Position numbers and translations under genes: made by a program. Below, piece after piece: positions 18,669-26,995 of a stretch of DNA of 64,000 nucleotides. The DNA comes from Parafrankia discariae (GTDB lineage: Bacteria > Actinomycetota > Actinomycetes > Frankiales > Frankiaceae): positions 42,299 to 106,298 of the forward strand of contig NZ_KB891263.1 in assembly GCF_000373365.1 (NCBI RefSeq). The letters run 5' to 3'. Positions within the stretch are counted from its first letter, which is position 1; each line of letters opens with the position of its first letter. Under the pieces are notes generated by a model, which saw only the letters and a program-made list of their open reading frames with translations, searched no databases and was not told where the DNA came from.

Positions 18669-19103
18669 ATGCGTAATGTGAAGATAGAGGAGCTGGAGGC
18701 CGAACGCACCTGGCTGGCTTTCGATCCCATGCGGCAGCTGCGTCCTCATCTGACCTCGACCGGGTTCGTCAAGCTGGTGAACGAGGTGCAGCGTCCGCAG
18801 GGATACCGCCTGGTGGGGTCGTGGGACGGCGAGACCGGGAGGGTCGTGGCGGCCGTCGGCTTCCGGGAGAGCAGCTCGCTCGCCTACGGGCGGCACCTGC
18901 TCGTGGACGACCTGACGACGATGCCCGGGATGCGGGGGCGCGGGCACGCCACCCGGCTGCTCGCCTGGGTCGAACGGGAGGCGAAGCGCCTGGGCTGTGC
19001 CCAGATCCACCTGGACGCCGGCACGCACCGCCACGAGGCCCACCGCCTCTATCTGCGCAGCGGCTACATCATCCCGTCGTTCCACTTCGCCCGCCGGCTC
19101 TGA
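18669..19103 (+). CDS. Small GNAT-family N-acetyltransferase
   Basis: A 144-residue single-domain GNAT. The core LVDDLTTMPGMRGRGHATRLL (residues 78-98) holds the acetyl-CoA pyrophosphate-binding motif, and IHLDAGTHRHEAHRLYLRSGY is motif B. The start at 18669 has no clear ribosome binding site; the message may be leaderless or start a few codons later. In N-acetylglutaminylglutamine amide loci an acetyltransferase is the third activity, and this one lies 4 kb from the amidotransferase. That link is a guess based on proximity. Confidence 0.82.
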   Translation: MRNVKIEELEAERTWLAFDPMRQLRPHLTSTGFVKLVNEVQRPQGYRLVGSWDGETGRVVAAVGFRESSSLAYGRHLLVDDLTTMPGMRGRGHATRLLAWVEREAKRLGCAQIHLDAGTHRHEAHRLYLRSGYIIPSFHFARRL

Positions 19104-19340
19104 TCGTCCCCGCCGACTCACCGACCCCGCGGCCTCGGCCACCCCGTCCCGTTCCGCTCGTTCGCCCGCCGGCGCCGACCGCGCCCCCCCAGTCGCGTGA
19201 TCATCACGGCTGGAGGTGCGGTTAGCCCCCGGACGAACTGACGGGCCAGCTCGGTCGCCGGGCCGGGCACCGGCGATCTACCGTCGGCACGGACGGTCCT
19301 GACCCGTCGTCGGGCCCGGGCCCGCCGGGCGGATGCGGCA

Positions 19341-20876
19341 GTGGACGGAGCAGAGGTGAGCGAGGTACAGGTCGGCGCGTCGGCGGCACCGACGCCGGAC
19401 GGACTGCCGGGACGGCCGGACCAGCCGGCCGCCCCGCCGCCCGGCGCGGTGGCGCCTGGAACAGTGACGCCCGGAACGACGGAGCCCGGGACTGCGCCGC
19501 CCGGGACGACGGAGCCTGGGGCAGCGGTGTCCGGGACGACGGAGCCCGGGACGACGGCGTCCGGGGCGGCACGCGGGGTGCGCCGTGCGATCGTGGGTGC
19601 CGCGCGGGCGACCTACGGGTCGGCAGGCTGGACCGCCACCATCTTCGTCGCCCAGTCGGCGGTGATCGCCACCGTGGCCTTCGTCGTGGTTCTCGTCGCG
19701 ATCGCCGCCGGCGTCCCGATGATGTTCGTGGCGCTCCTCGGCCTGCCCCTGCTGTGGTTCGCCCTGTTCAGCGCGCGGACGGCGGCCGTCGTGGACGCCT
19801 GGCGGTTCCGGGTCGTGCTCCGCCAGCGGCTGTGGCTGCGCTCCCCGCCGGGCTCGGTGCCCCCCGGTACGCCCCCCGCCGACACCCCGAGCTGGTACCG
19901 CCGCGGCTGGCTCCGGCTGCGTGGCCGGGGGAGCTGGCTGGAGGTCCTCTACGCCCTGGTCATCCTGCCGCTGTTCGGCTGGCTGGGCGCCTGGCTGGTC
20001 TTCTCCGCGTGGGGCGGCGGCCTGTCGTTCCTGATGTTCCCGCTGTACGGGCACGCGCTCGCCGACGGCGACCGGGTGTTCGGGATGGACCTGGGCTACG
20101 GCGGCTCACTGGCGTTCCACGTGGGTGTCGGGCTGGTCGTCCTGCTCGCGGCGCCGTGGCTCGCCCGCGGGGTGGTCACCGCGCACCTGGCGCTGGCGCG
20201 GCTGGTCCTCTCCCCGCCGGGTGATCCCGAGCTGCTGGCCCGGGTGGACGACCTGGAGTCCAGCCGGGCCGGGATGGTCGCCGCGGCCGCCGCCGAGCGG
20301 CGCCGCATCGAGCGGGATCTGCACGACGGCGCCCAGCAGCGCCTCGTCGCCGTCGCGATGACCCTGGGCCGCGCCCAGGCCCGTTTCGCCGACGACCCGG
20401 ACGGCGCCCACGGGCTCATCGCCGAGGCCCACGCGGAGACCAAGCGGGCGTTGGCCGAGCTGCGGGACCTGGCCCGCGGGATCCACCCGTCGGTGCTCAC
20501 CGACCGCGGGCTGGACGCCGCGCTGTCCGGTCTCGCCGCGCGCTCCCCGGTGCCCGTCACCCTGGACATAACGACCACACCGCGACCGGACATCTCGACC
20601 GAGTCGGTGGCCTACTTCTTCGTCGCGGAGGCGCTGACCAACATCGCCCGCCACGCGCAGGCCCGGCACGTCCGCATCGCCGTGCGCCGGGCCGGCGACC
20701 GGCTGACGGTCGAGGTGTCCGACGACGGGCGGGGCGGGGCCAGCGAGGGCGCCGGCTCCGGCATCGCCGGCCTGCGCGACCGCGCCCGCGCCGTCGACGG
20801 AGCGTTCGAGCTCGTCAGCCCCCCCGGCGGCGGGACGACCCTGCGGATGGAGCTGCCATGCGGGGACGCGGCGTGA
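19341..20876 (+). CDS. NarL-type membrane sensor histidine kinase
   Basis: A 511-residue kinase. Residues 35-75 are a decapeptide repeat built on GTTEPG (about 30 bases per unit). Membrane helices lie near residues 100-145, 200-225 and 255-275. The HisKA_3 dimerisation domain carries the phosphate-accepting His328 in ERDLHDGAQQRL, followed by an HATPase_c domain (EALTNIARHAQARH, VSDDGRGG, SGIAGLRDRARAVDG). GTG starts at 19341 and 19356 are possible; the second has a GGAG five bases upstream. It sits upstream of the response regulator at 20908 and a DUF4097 gene in one operon. The signal is unknown. Confidence 0.92.
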   Translation: MDGAEVSEVQVGASAAPTPDGLPGRPDQPAAPPPGAVAPGTVTPGTTEPGTAPPGTTEPGAAVSGTTEPGTTASGAARGVRRAIVGAARATYGSAGWTATIFVAQSAVIATVAFVVVLVAIAAGVPMMFVALLGLPLLWFALFSARTAAVVDAWRFRVVLRQRLWLRSPPGSVPPGTPPADTPSWYRRGWLRLRGRGSWLEVLYALVILPLFGWLGAWLVFSAWGGGLSFLMFPLYGHALADGDRVFGMDLGYGGSLAFHVGVGLVVLLAAPWLARGVVTAHLALARLVLSPPGDPELLARVDDLESSRAGMVAAAAAERRRIERDLHDGAQQRLVAVAMTLGRAQARFADDPDGAHGLIAEAHAETKRALAELRDLARGIHPSVLTDRGLDAALSGLAARSPVPVTLDITTTPRPDISTESVAYFFVAEALTNIARHAQARHVRIAVRRAGDRLTVEVSDDGRGGASEGAGSGIAGLRDRARAVDGAFELVSPPGGGTTLRMELPCGDAA

Positions 20877-20907
20877 CCGGGCCCGGCCGGCCCGGGGAGG
20901 TGGCCCG

Positions 20908-21624
20908 GTGAACATCATGATCGCGGAGGACTCGGTCCTGCTGCGGGAGGGGCTGACCAGGCTCCTCGAGGAGGACGGCTGCACCGTCACCGCCGCGGTC
21001 GGCGACGGCGAGGACCTGCTGCGGGCGGTCGCCCGGAACCGGCCGCGGGTGTGCGTCGTCGACGTCCGCCTGCCGCCGACCTTCACCGATGAGGGCATCC
21101 GCACCGCGCTCGTCCTGCGCCGGCAGTGGCCGGAGGTCGCGGTGCTCGTGCTGTCCCAGTACGTCGAGGAGCGCTACGCCGTCGACCTGATCGCCGGGCG
21201 GGCGCGGGGCGTCGGCTACCTGCTCAAGGACCGGGTCTCCGACGTGGCCGACTTCCGCGAGGCGCTGCACCGGATCGCCGCCGGCGGCACCGTGCTCGAC
21301 CCGGAGGTCGTCGCCCAGCTGTTGCTCCGCTCGCGCCGGCGGGACCCGCTCGCCAGCCTGACCAGACGGGAGTCCGAGGTGCTGGCGCTGATGGCGCAGG
21401 GCCGGTCGAACACCGCGATCGCGGACGCGCTCGTGGTCACCGAGCGGGCGGTCGAGAAGCACGTGACCGGCATCTTCGGCAAGTTCGGTCTGGCTCCGGC
21501 CGAGGACGACCACCGCCGCGTGCTCGCCGTCCTGCGCTTCCTGGACTCCGCCGCCGGCGCCCGCGGCGAACAGCCGGCCCGTCCGGCGGGCGCGCGGGCG
21601 AGTGGGGGGCACGGCGATGTCTGA
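20908..21624 (+). CDS. NarL/FixJ-family response regulator
   Basis: A 238-residue regulator. The receiver domain has the phosphate-accepting Asp52 (VCVVDVRLPP), with the acidic pocket at the start (IAEDSV) and Lys in YLLKDRV. The LuxR-type helix-turn-helix at about 150-195 reads LTRRESEVLALMAQGRSNTA and VEKHVTGIFGKFGL. It is phosphorylated by the kinase encoded just upstream (31-base gap). Its 3' end overlaps the DUF4097 gene by 8 bases. Confidence 0.94.
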   Translation: MNIMIAEDSVLLREGLTRLLEEDGCTVTAAVGDGEDLLRAVARNRPRVCVVDVRLPPTFTDEGIRTALVLRRQWPEVAVLVLSQYVEERYAVDLIAGRARGVGYLLKDRVSDVADFREALHRIAAGGTVLDPEVVAQLLLRSRRRDPLASLTRRESEVLALMAQGRSNTAIADALVVTERAVEKHVTGIFGKFGLAPAEDDHRRVLAVLRFLDSAAGARGEQPARPAGARASGGHGDV

Positions 21625-22393
21625 GCCGGGCCGGCGGGTGGCGCTCGCCGTCGGCGCCCTGCTCGCCGTGGTGGGTACCACCGTCTGCGGCGTGCAGACC
21701 GTCGACGAGACGTCCGGCGAGGTGCGGCGGGTGGAGCACCGGGTGTTCCCCGGCGACGTCCAGATGGTCCGGGTGTACACCAACTCCGGCCGGATCCAGA
21801 TCGCCGGCGCCGCCGGGCGTGTCGTCGACGTCGAGGGCAGCCTCGCCGGGACGGTCGCCGTCCCGGCGATGTCGGCCGAGGTCCGCGACGGCGTCCTCAC
21901 CCTCGACGCCGACTGCGGCGGGGGATTCTGGGACTGCGAGGCGTCGTTCGCGGTCCGCGTGCCGGCGGGCGTCCGGGTGGTCGCCGAGACGGGCTCCGGC
22001 GAGGTCGAGGCGACCGACCTGCTCTCCGCGGCGACGCTGCGCAGCGGATCCGGGACCATCCGGGTGGACGGTGCCCGCGCGGAGCTGACGATGTCGACGG
22101 CCTCGGGGAACCTGCGCGCGGTCGATGTCACCGCCACCGAGGTCGACGCGTCCACGGCGTCCGGGAACGTGCGCATCGAGCTGGCCACCGCCCCCGAGGA
22201 CGTCTCCGCGCATTCGGCGTCGGGCAACGTGCGGATCACGGTGCCGGACGACGGCGCGGTGTACGCGACCGAGGTCCACACCGGGTCGGGCAACACCCTG
22301 GTCGGCGTGCGGACGGACCCGTTGGCACCGCGCCGCCTGCGCGCGTCAACCAGCTCGGGGAACGCCGAGATCGACTACGCCGATCCGGCCTGA
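21617..22393 (+). CDS. DUF4097-family putative adhesin-like exported protein
   Basis: The ATG at 21617 overlaps the end of the response regulator gene and gives 258 residues. Residues 8-26 are a hydrophobic segment (VALAVGALLAVVGTTVCGV) that is either a signal peptide or an anchor; Cys24 is not in a good lipobox. The rest is a right-handed beta-repeat with recurring T-A-S-G-N and G-S-G units (MSTASGNLRAVDV, ASTASGNVRIEL, AHSASGNVRITV), the signature of DUF4097. Such proteins are often co-encoded with two-component or membrane-stress systems. It may report envelope state to the kinase; function unproven. Confidence 0.82.
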   Translation: MSEPGRRVALAVGALLAVVGTTVCGVQTVDETSGEVRRVEHRVFPGDVQMVRVYTNSGRIQIAGAAGRVVDVEGSLAGTVAVPAMSAEVRDGVLTLDADCGGGFWDCEASFAVRVPAGVRVVAETGSGEVEATDLLSAATLRSGSGTIRVDGARAELTMSTASGNLRAVDVTATEVDASTASGNVRIELATAPEDVSAHSASGNVRITVPDDGAVYATEVHTGSGNTLVGVRTDPLAPRRLRASTSSGNAEIDYADPA

Positions 22394-22691
22394 GGCCGTC
22401 CGCATCCGGCACGGTCGGGCTGAGCTCCCGAGCGACGTCCGTCCGGCGGCGTCCCGACCGGCGTGGCCCGGGAGCGGCCGTATCGGATCGGGCCGGCTTC
22501 GGTGAAGGTCGCGACAGCGGTTAGCGCATCGTCGCTTCACCGCCGATGTCGACAGATTGCGGCGTTCGCCTCCGGTAAGGACATTGTTCTCCGCGGGTGT
22601 CGGCGCCGTTCTCATCTCCGCAGGCCACAGGGGTAGGGCGGCGCCTTCCAAGGCGATGCGCCCGCGTGCCCCGAGTGGTCTTTTGGTGCAC
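22394..22691. other. Intergenic region downstream of the DUF4097 gene
   Basis: I see no gene or convincing signal in 22394-22680. The last part leads into the candidate small RNA promoter. Confidence 0.4.
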
Positions 22692-22787
22692 TATGCTGGG
22701 GCAGCCGTCGGGGGGGGGCGTGGTTCCGCTCTCCTCGCGGCTGCCACGTCGCCTCGTAAGCCCAGCCCGGGCTACGGGGCTTTTTTT
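22692..22787 (+). ncRNA. Candidate small RNA or attenuator with intrinsic terminator
   Basis: A TATGCT -10-like box (22692-22697) is followed at once by an 8-bp stem, GGCAGCCG (22700-22707) with CGGCTGCC (22738-22745), enclosing a loop with a run of nine G. A second long stem, GCCTCGTAAGCCC with GGGCTACGGGGC (22751-22780, one bulge), leads straight into seven T (22781-22787). This is the only textbook rho-independent terminator I see in the window. A transcript of about 85-90 bases with two hairpins is predicted. No clear -35 box is seen. It could be a free small RNA or the premature-termination leader of the small gene downstream. Confidence 0.5.
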
Positions 22788-22851
22788 CTCTGAAGGAGAA
22801 AAATAGGACGTCCTGTTTGAGCGCGCACAACTTGAGTACTTTGCGTAACCG

Positions 22852-22903
22852 CCCCGGCACTGCTGACGCTAGATCTTTGGCGAGACGGCCAGCAGTGCCG
22901 GGG
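22852..22903 (+). promoter_or_regulatory. 14-bp perfect inverted repeat upstream of a small membrane gene
   Basis: CCCCGGCACTGCTG (22852-22865) and its exact complement (22890-22903) enclose 24 bases. If the small gene starts at 22937, the hairpin lies in its leader, 33 bases before the start. It may be an RNA control element or a regulator binding site. Confidence 0.5.
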
Positions 22904-22936
22904 GATGATCCCACCTTGTCTGAAGGGACCACTTCC

Positions 22937-23173
22937 TTGGATACACCATCAACGCCTCCCGCGTCGCCATCTCCCCCACCGAGGGGCGGAAATTGGGGAC
23001 CTCTGGTGATCACCGTCGTCGTCATCCTCATCGTCGTCGTTGTTGGCTGGCTGTCGCTCCGAACGCTGGCGGGCATCCTGGTGGCCGAGGCGCTCCGGAC
23101 TGCGCTCACCTGTCGGCCGCGACGCCGGTCGATTCCGCCGGATGACGGTCCGGACGAAGCGCCCGACAGGTAG
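22937..23173 (+). CDS. Small single-pass membrane protein, unknown function
   Basis: From the TTG at 22937, preceded by GAAGGGA at good spacing, the protein has 78 residues. A Pro/Ser-rich N-terminus (TPSTPPASPSPPPRGG) is followed by one strong membrane helix (LVITVVVILIVVVVGW) and an Arg-rich, acidic-tailed C-terminus. The frame stays open to another TTG at 22817, which would place the 14-bp inverted repeat inside the gene. I recognise no family. Confidence 0.45.
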   Translation: MDTPSTPPASPSPPPRGGNWGPLVITVVVILIVVVVGWLSLRTLAGILVAEALRTALTCRPRRRSIPPDDGPDEAPDR

Positions 23174-23663
23174 TCCCGTACCTTCCGGGTGCGCACGGGG
23201 CGGGGTTGTGGGGCAAATCCCGACCTGACATCGGAGCCCTTCCAGGGCCCGCTCAAGACTGCGGCGGCGCTGCCGAGACGGGGGGCGGCGGCGCCGCGGC
23301 TTCTCCGGTGCGACTTCCGGAAGCTGCTCGACCTGGGTGTCGGCCGGGAATCGCCGTGGTTCCCGGCGAAATACCTGTCAAGTATTTTGCTATTAGATGC
23401 CTAATGAAATCTTCGTTTCCGTTCCGGTCCTCCTCCGGCGCGCGGGATGATGGACGAATTTACGCCGGATACGCTGCCGCCGGGCGGCCCGTGTCGCCAG
23501 CGTGACCATGAGTCGCACGGTCACCGGGCGATCGGGTGAGGCGCGTCGTCAACCCCGTCCGCAAGGTGGTCGGACTGCCGGGGAGGTCGTCCCGTCCACC
23601 GGGAATGGCGCGGCAATTCATACCATTCATCGCACTCGGGCACCACGCGGTCACGTCGGCGGC
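23174..23663. other. Intergenic region with an AT-rich palindrome
   Basis: No credible gene. Bases 23370-23420 are unusually AT-rich and include ATTAG-ATGC-CTAAT (23392-23405), a perfect 5-bp inverted repeat that could be an operator or part of a promoter with no obvious gene to serve. Confidence 0.35.
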
Positions 23664-23705
23664 TCCACCACCGTGCGCCGCCGGCCGGCGGCGCACGGTG
23701 GTGGA
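23664..23705 (-). terminator. 42-bp perfect palindrome after the pectate lyase gene
   Basis: Bases 23664-23705 are self-complementary over their full length, each arm 21 bases with no loop (arm core CCACCACCGTGCGCCGCC). It begins four bases past the pectate lyase stop codon, so a terminator is likely. Perfect arms without a spacer are also typical of cruciform-forming sites. Confidence 0.6.
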
Positions 23706-23709
23706 CGCC

Positions 23710-24819
23710 CTACCGGTAGGTGATGTCGGACGCCGCGTAGCGGCAGTACGTCCCGTCCGCCCCGCTGCCCGTCTTCGTCGGCTCGGAGCCGCTGCTGTTG
23801 CCGGTGTAGCGGTCGCAGATACTGATCTTCCTGCCGCTGTCCCCGACGATGGTGATGCCGGACAGCTGCGCGGTGTCGCCGTAGTTGGTGTTGATGCCGA
23901 CCAGCGTCTTGCCCGGGGCCGTCACGGTGACGCCGCGGACGATGACGTGCCGGGCGTACTGCTTCGAGCAGTTCCCGCACGACCGGTACAGCTTGCCGAA
24001 GTCCTGCACCTGGACGTTCTGAATGATCATCGTGCCGGGCCCGTTGTGCTGGAACACCTTGTCCGAGGCGCCGCGGGCCCCGCCGCCGTCGATGGTCATG
24101 GTCTGCGACGCGGACGTGCCCTTGAACGTCGCCGCGTCCTCGCCGACGTCCTCCCACCACACGTTGCGCAGTGTGCAGCTGCCCTTGCAGTGGATGCCGT
24201 CCGCGGCCGGCGACCCGATGATCACGTTCTGGACCGTCCCGCCGTCGGCCACCTCGAAGATCGGGTCCTGGCCCTCCTCCTGGCCGCCGTCGCTGACGCC
24301 GGAGTAGCGCTTGAGGCCACCGTCGAACGTTCCGGTCACCGAGATGGTGCTGTCGACGTCCACGTCCGCCGTGGCACGCGGCCAGCTCGCCGGCGGCCCC
24401 TGTGACGCGGGCGCGCCCGGGTTCGCGGAGGTCGTCGGCTCCGCGGGCGAGGCCGTGGCCGGTGCCCCGGTCGGACTCACCGGAGCGGACGGTCCCGCGC
24501 TCGGCGTGGCGCCGACCGGCGGCGCCGACGGCGTCGAGCCACCCGGCCCGGCGCTCGGCGTCCCCGCGGCCGGGGTGGTCGGGCCGGCGCTCGGCGAGGA
24601 CGTCGGTGCCGGGGCGCCCCCGCCGCCCACCGGGGTGCCGTCGAACGGCTGGCACCCGGCGAACAGCGTGCCGGCCCCGAGGGCCAGCGTCGCCATCAGG
24701 ACGGGCAGACCCCACCCGGCCCGCGGCCGCGCCCCGCGCGCCGGGCCGGCCGGTGCCGCCTCCCCGCTCGAGGTCGATTCACCCAGGTACGTGTGTCTGG
24801 TGCGTGTTCGGCGTGCCAC
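23710..24819 (-). CDS. Pectate lyase, polysaccharide lyase family 3 type, probable lipoprotein
   Basis: The GTG at 24819 has AAAGGA eight bases upstream (a TTG codon is next to it) and gives 369 residues. Residues 35-56 form a signal peptide ending in LFAGC, a fair lipobox, so the mature protein is probably anchored at Cys56. Residues 60-165 are a Pro/Ala/Ser/Gly-rich linker. The catalytic part (about 175-369) is a parallel beta-helix of PL3 type: VQNVIIGSPAADGIHCKGSC, VWWEDVGEDAATFKG, and YARHVIVRGVTV. PL3 enzymes cleave de-esterified pectin by beta-elimination with calcium. It ends in the palindrome at 23664-23705. Confidence 0.84.
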   Translation of the reverse strand: MARRTRTRHTYLGESTSSGEAAPAGPARGARPRAGWGLPVLMATLALGAGTLFAGCQPFDGTPVGGGGAPAPTSSPSAGPTTPAAGTPSAGPGGSTPSAPPVGATPSAGPSAPVSPTGAPATASPAEPTTSANPGAPASQGPPASWPRATADVDVDSTISVTGTFDGGLKRYSGVSDGGQEEGQDPIFEVADGGTVQNVIIGSPAADGIHCKGSCTLRNVWWEDVGEDAATFKGTSASQTMTIDGGGARGASDKVFQHNGPGTMIIQNVQVQDFGKLYRSCGNCSKQYARHVIVRGVTVTAPGKTLVGINTNYGDTAQLSGITIVGDSGRKISICDRYTGNSSGSEPTKTGSGADGTYCRYAASDITYR

Positions 24820-25208
24820 CAATGTCGTCCTTTCAGCGGCGGCCACCAGCCGACCCGTCTTCGCCCCTCCTCGGTGGATGCCGCTCTCCGACGCTTCCAC
24901 CAGAACTGTCGCCGTGGAGGGTCGGAAGGTTGCTCTCGGCGTCGCCACTTTCCGCACAACACAGGATGCTCACGGTCACCCGACGGGTTGGCGGAGCCCC
25001 GGGCGGTCGATCCAGGACCATCTCGATGAGTTCTCGGGTCGGGGCGGGTCTGGGGAGCGAACCGCCCGTCACGAGGAGTGCCGAAAAGGTCCGTCCCGTA
25101 CCCGCCGACACCGCCGTACCCGCCGACCCCGCCACGCCGGCCGTGTCCGCCGACCCGGCCGCCGGGGAGCCAGGCCGCCGGGGGTGGGGACCGTGCCAGA
25201 CTGCGGGC
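24820..25208. other. Intergenic region between divergent genes
   Basis: Upstream of both the pectate lyase and the DUF3995 gene. I see no further gene. Bases 25100-25190 encode repeated Pro/Ala/Asp-type triplets in one frame that are probably non-coding. Confidence 0.35.
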
Positions 25209-25733
25209 GTGAGCGTGGCGGCGGTGAGTCGGTGGACGGGCGCGGTGGGCCTGGCGGGGGCCGGGGTCCTCCACGCGGCCTGGGGTGCCGGGGCGAGCTG
25301 GCCGATGCCCGACCGGGCGGCGCTCGCCGATGCCGTCGTCGGCAGAGCCGCGGTGCCGGGTGGGCCGGCGGCGTCGGCCGTGCCGGGTGGGCCGGCCTCA
25401 TCGGACGGTCCGGGGGCCGGCCCGTGCTTCGCCGTCGCGGGTGCGCTGGTCACGGCGGCCGCCGTCGTCGCGCACCCGCCCCGCCGCATACCGCGTCTGG
25501 ACGCTCTGCACCGCGCCGGTGTCACCGGCGTCGTCGCCGTGCTCGCGGCCCGCGGGTCACTGGGGGCCGCAGGCCGGACCGATCTTGTCGCCCGGGGCTC
25601 CGTCTCCGACCGGTTCCGCCGGCTGGACCGCCGCGTCTACTCGCCGCTGTGCCTCGCCCTGGCGGGACTGTCCGCCGCCGGGGTCCTGCTCGACCGCGCG
25701 GAACCGCGGGGCTCCGGAGCGGGCCGGAAGTGA
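25209..25733 (+). CDS. DUF3995-family integral membrane protein
   Basis: A GTG start at 25209 gives 174 residues. Four hydrophobic segments are visible: VGLAGAGVLHAAWGAGASW near the start, VAGALVTAAAVVA, GVTGVVAVLAAR, and PLCLALAGLSAAGVLL at the end. The HAAWGAGASWP and RRLDRRVYSPLCL features match DUF3995 proteins of actinobacteria. The function of the family is unknown. A low-complexity Gly/Pro/Ala stretch lies at about residues 45-70. Confidence 0.68.
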   Translation: MSVAAVSRWTGAVGLAGAGVLHAAWGAGASWPMPDRAALADAVVGRAAVPGGPAASAVPGGPASSDGPGAGPCFAVAGALVTAAAVVAHPPRRIPRLDALHRAGVTGVVAVLAARGSLGAAGRTDLVARGSVSDRFRRLDRRVYSPLCLALAGLSAAGVLLDRAEPRGSGAGRK

Positions 25734-25898
25734 TGAACACTCACGCCGGCCAGCCCTGCCGGCACGGTGCCGAGTAACCGTGGCGGTCGAGCGACAGCCC
25801 GGACCCACCTGACCGCCACACATCGCCCGGAGACAGGAGCTGGGTGCACACAAGGGCCGGCCGGCGCGAGGAAGGAGCTGGGAGGAGCAGGGGGAGGG

Positions 25899-26672
25899 TC
25901 AGAACCAGCCGCGGCGGGCGCCGAGGGCCTGCAGCTGCTGGTGCAGCGCGCCGGCGAGCTGGTGGCGGTCGGTGTCGTGGTGGCCGACCCGGAACCGGCT
26001 GAGCTGGTCGCCGCCGGAGGAGAGCAGCCCGCCGCGGCGGTCCGCCTCCAGGACGATGTCCATCCCGTTGCCGTCGACGAGGAAGGTCACCTCCAGCTCC
26101 TTGATCCGCCGGGCGTACTCGCCGGACGGCTTGAGTTCGATCTCCTGGTAGAAGGGCAGGTCGGAGCCGTGCAGCCGGCCCTTCTCGACGTCCGCGGTGT
26201 GGAAGTGGAAGCCCAGGTCGCCGAGCGCGGCGAGCACCGCCTCCTGCACGGGCAGCGGGTGCACCGACACCGGGTCCAGATCACCCGGGTCCAGCGCGCC
26301 GGGGATCGACAGGGTCGTCCGCACCCCGATCTTCATCCCGCGCAGGTGCCAGCCGGCGACGTCCGTGATCGGGGTCTGCCAGGGCACCGGCAGCTCGAAG
26401 CGCCCGGACTGCTCCTGCCCGGGCTGGATGACGAAGCCGCCGCCGATCTGCTGCGAACCGAAGGTCACCTGCTCGTACCAGGTGGAGTCGTCCCGCTCGA
26501 CCTCGACCGTCGCCTCCAGCGCGACGAGCACCTTCTCGATCTCCTGCTCGACCTTGCCGCCCTTGATGGTGGTCAGTCCGGTCACCACCGCGCCGGGCAG
26601 TGCGTCCGGACGATCCAGCACGGTCTCCACCTCGGCGGCGCCGACCCCGAGCCGCGACATGAACCGCTTCAT
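25899..26672 (-). CDS. Spo0M-like sporulation-control protein
   Basis: The ATG at 26672 (MKRF) is placed five bases after GAGGGA and gives 257 residues; another ATG lies six bases upstream. The sequence KRFMSRLGVGAAEVETVL, then GGFVIQPGQEQSGRFELPVP and ELKPSGEYARRIKELEVTFL, matches the Spo0M family, arrestin-like beta-sandwich proteins that affect sporulation and cytoskeleton in Bacillus. In actinobacteria the role is unclear. Transcribed alone, divergent from fdhD. Confidence 0.88.
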   Translation of the reverse strand: MKRFMSRLGVGAAEVETVLDRPDALPGAVVTGLTTIKGGKVEQEIEKVLVALEATVEVERDDSTWYEQVTFGSQQIGGGFVIQPGQEQSGRFELPVPWQTPITDVAGWHLRGMKIGVRTTLSIPGALDPGDLDPVSVHPLPVQEAVLAALGDLGFHFHTADVEKGRLHGSDLPFYQEIELKPSGEYARRIKELEVTFLVDGNGMDIVLEADRRGGLLSSGGDQLSRFRVGHHDTDRHQLAGALHQQLQALGARRGWF

Positions 26673-26995
26673 TCCCATCCCTCTTCCAGCCTTTCGTCCG
26701 TGAGTTCCGGTTGTCCTGTGGCGGGCGGCGCCGATCCCACAGCCGCACACTCCGCCACATAGCTGTAGCAGGTGCCCGCCGCCGCGCCGCCCCGCGTCGC
26801 CGAACAGACACCGCTTCCCCGCCGCGGGGCGTCCCACGGGGCGGGATGGTGCGCTCTGGCGGACAGCGCCGGGTTTCCGACTTTGTGTCCAGATGTGCTC
26901 CGTCCGTCCCGATGTGATCGCCGAGGAGGCGGTGACCGTGACGCCGAAGGCTCGACATGATGGATTTCTCGTCCCTCCTGGGGGACGGTTGGCCC
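26673..26995. other. Divergent promoter region, Spo0M-like / fdhD
   Basis: About 320 bases with no additional gene. An alternative fdhD start at 26957 lies in this interval, with GAAGG six bases upstream. Confidence 0.4.

Noticed and set aside
22612-23256. Long minus-strand frame of 214 codons across the small RNA and small membrane gene
   Set aside because: Basic, low-complexity product with no domain, and it reads through the terminator stem and T-run; an out-of-frame artefact.
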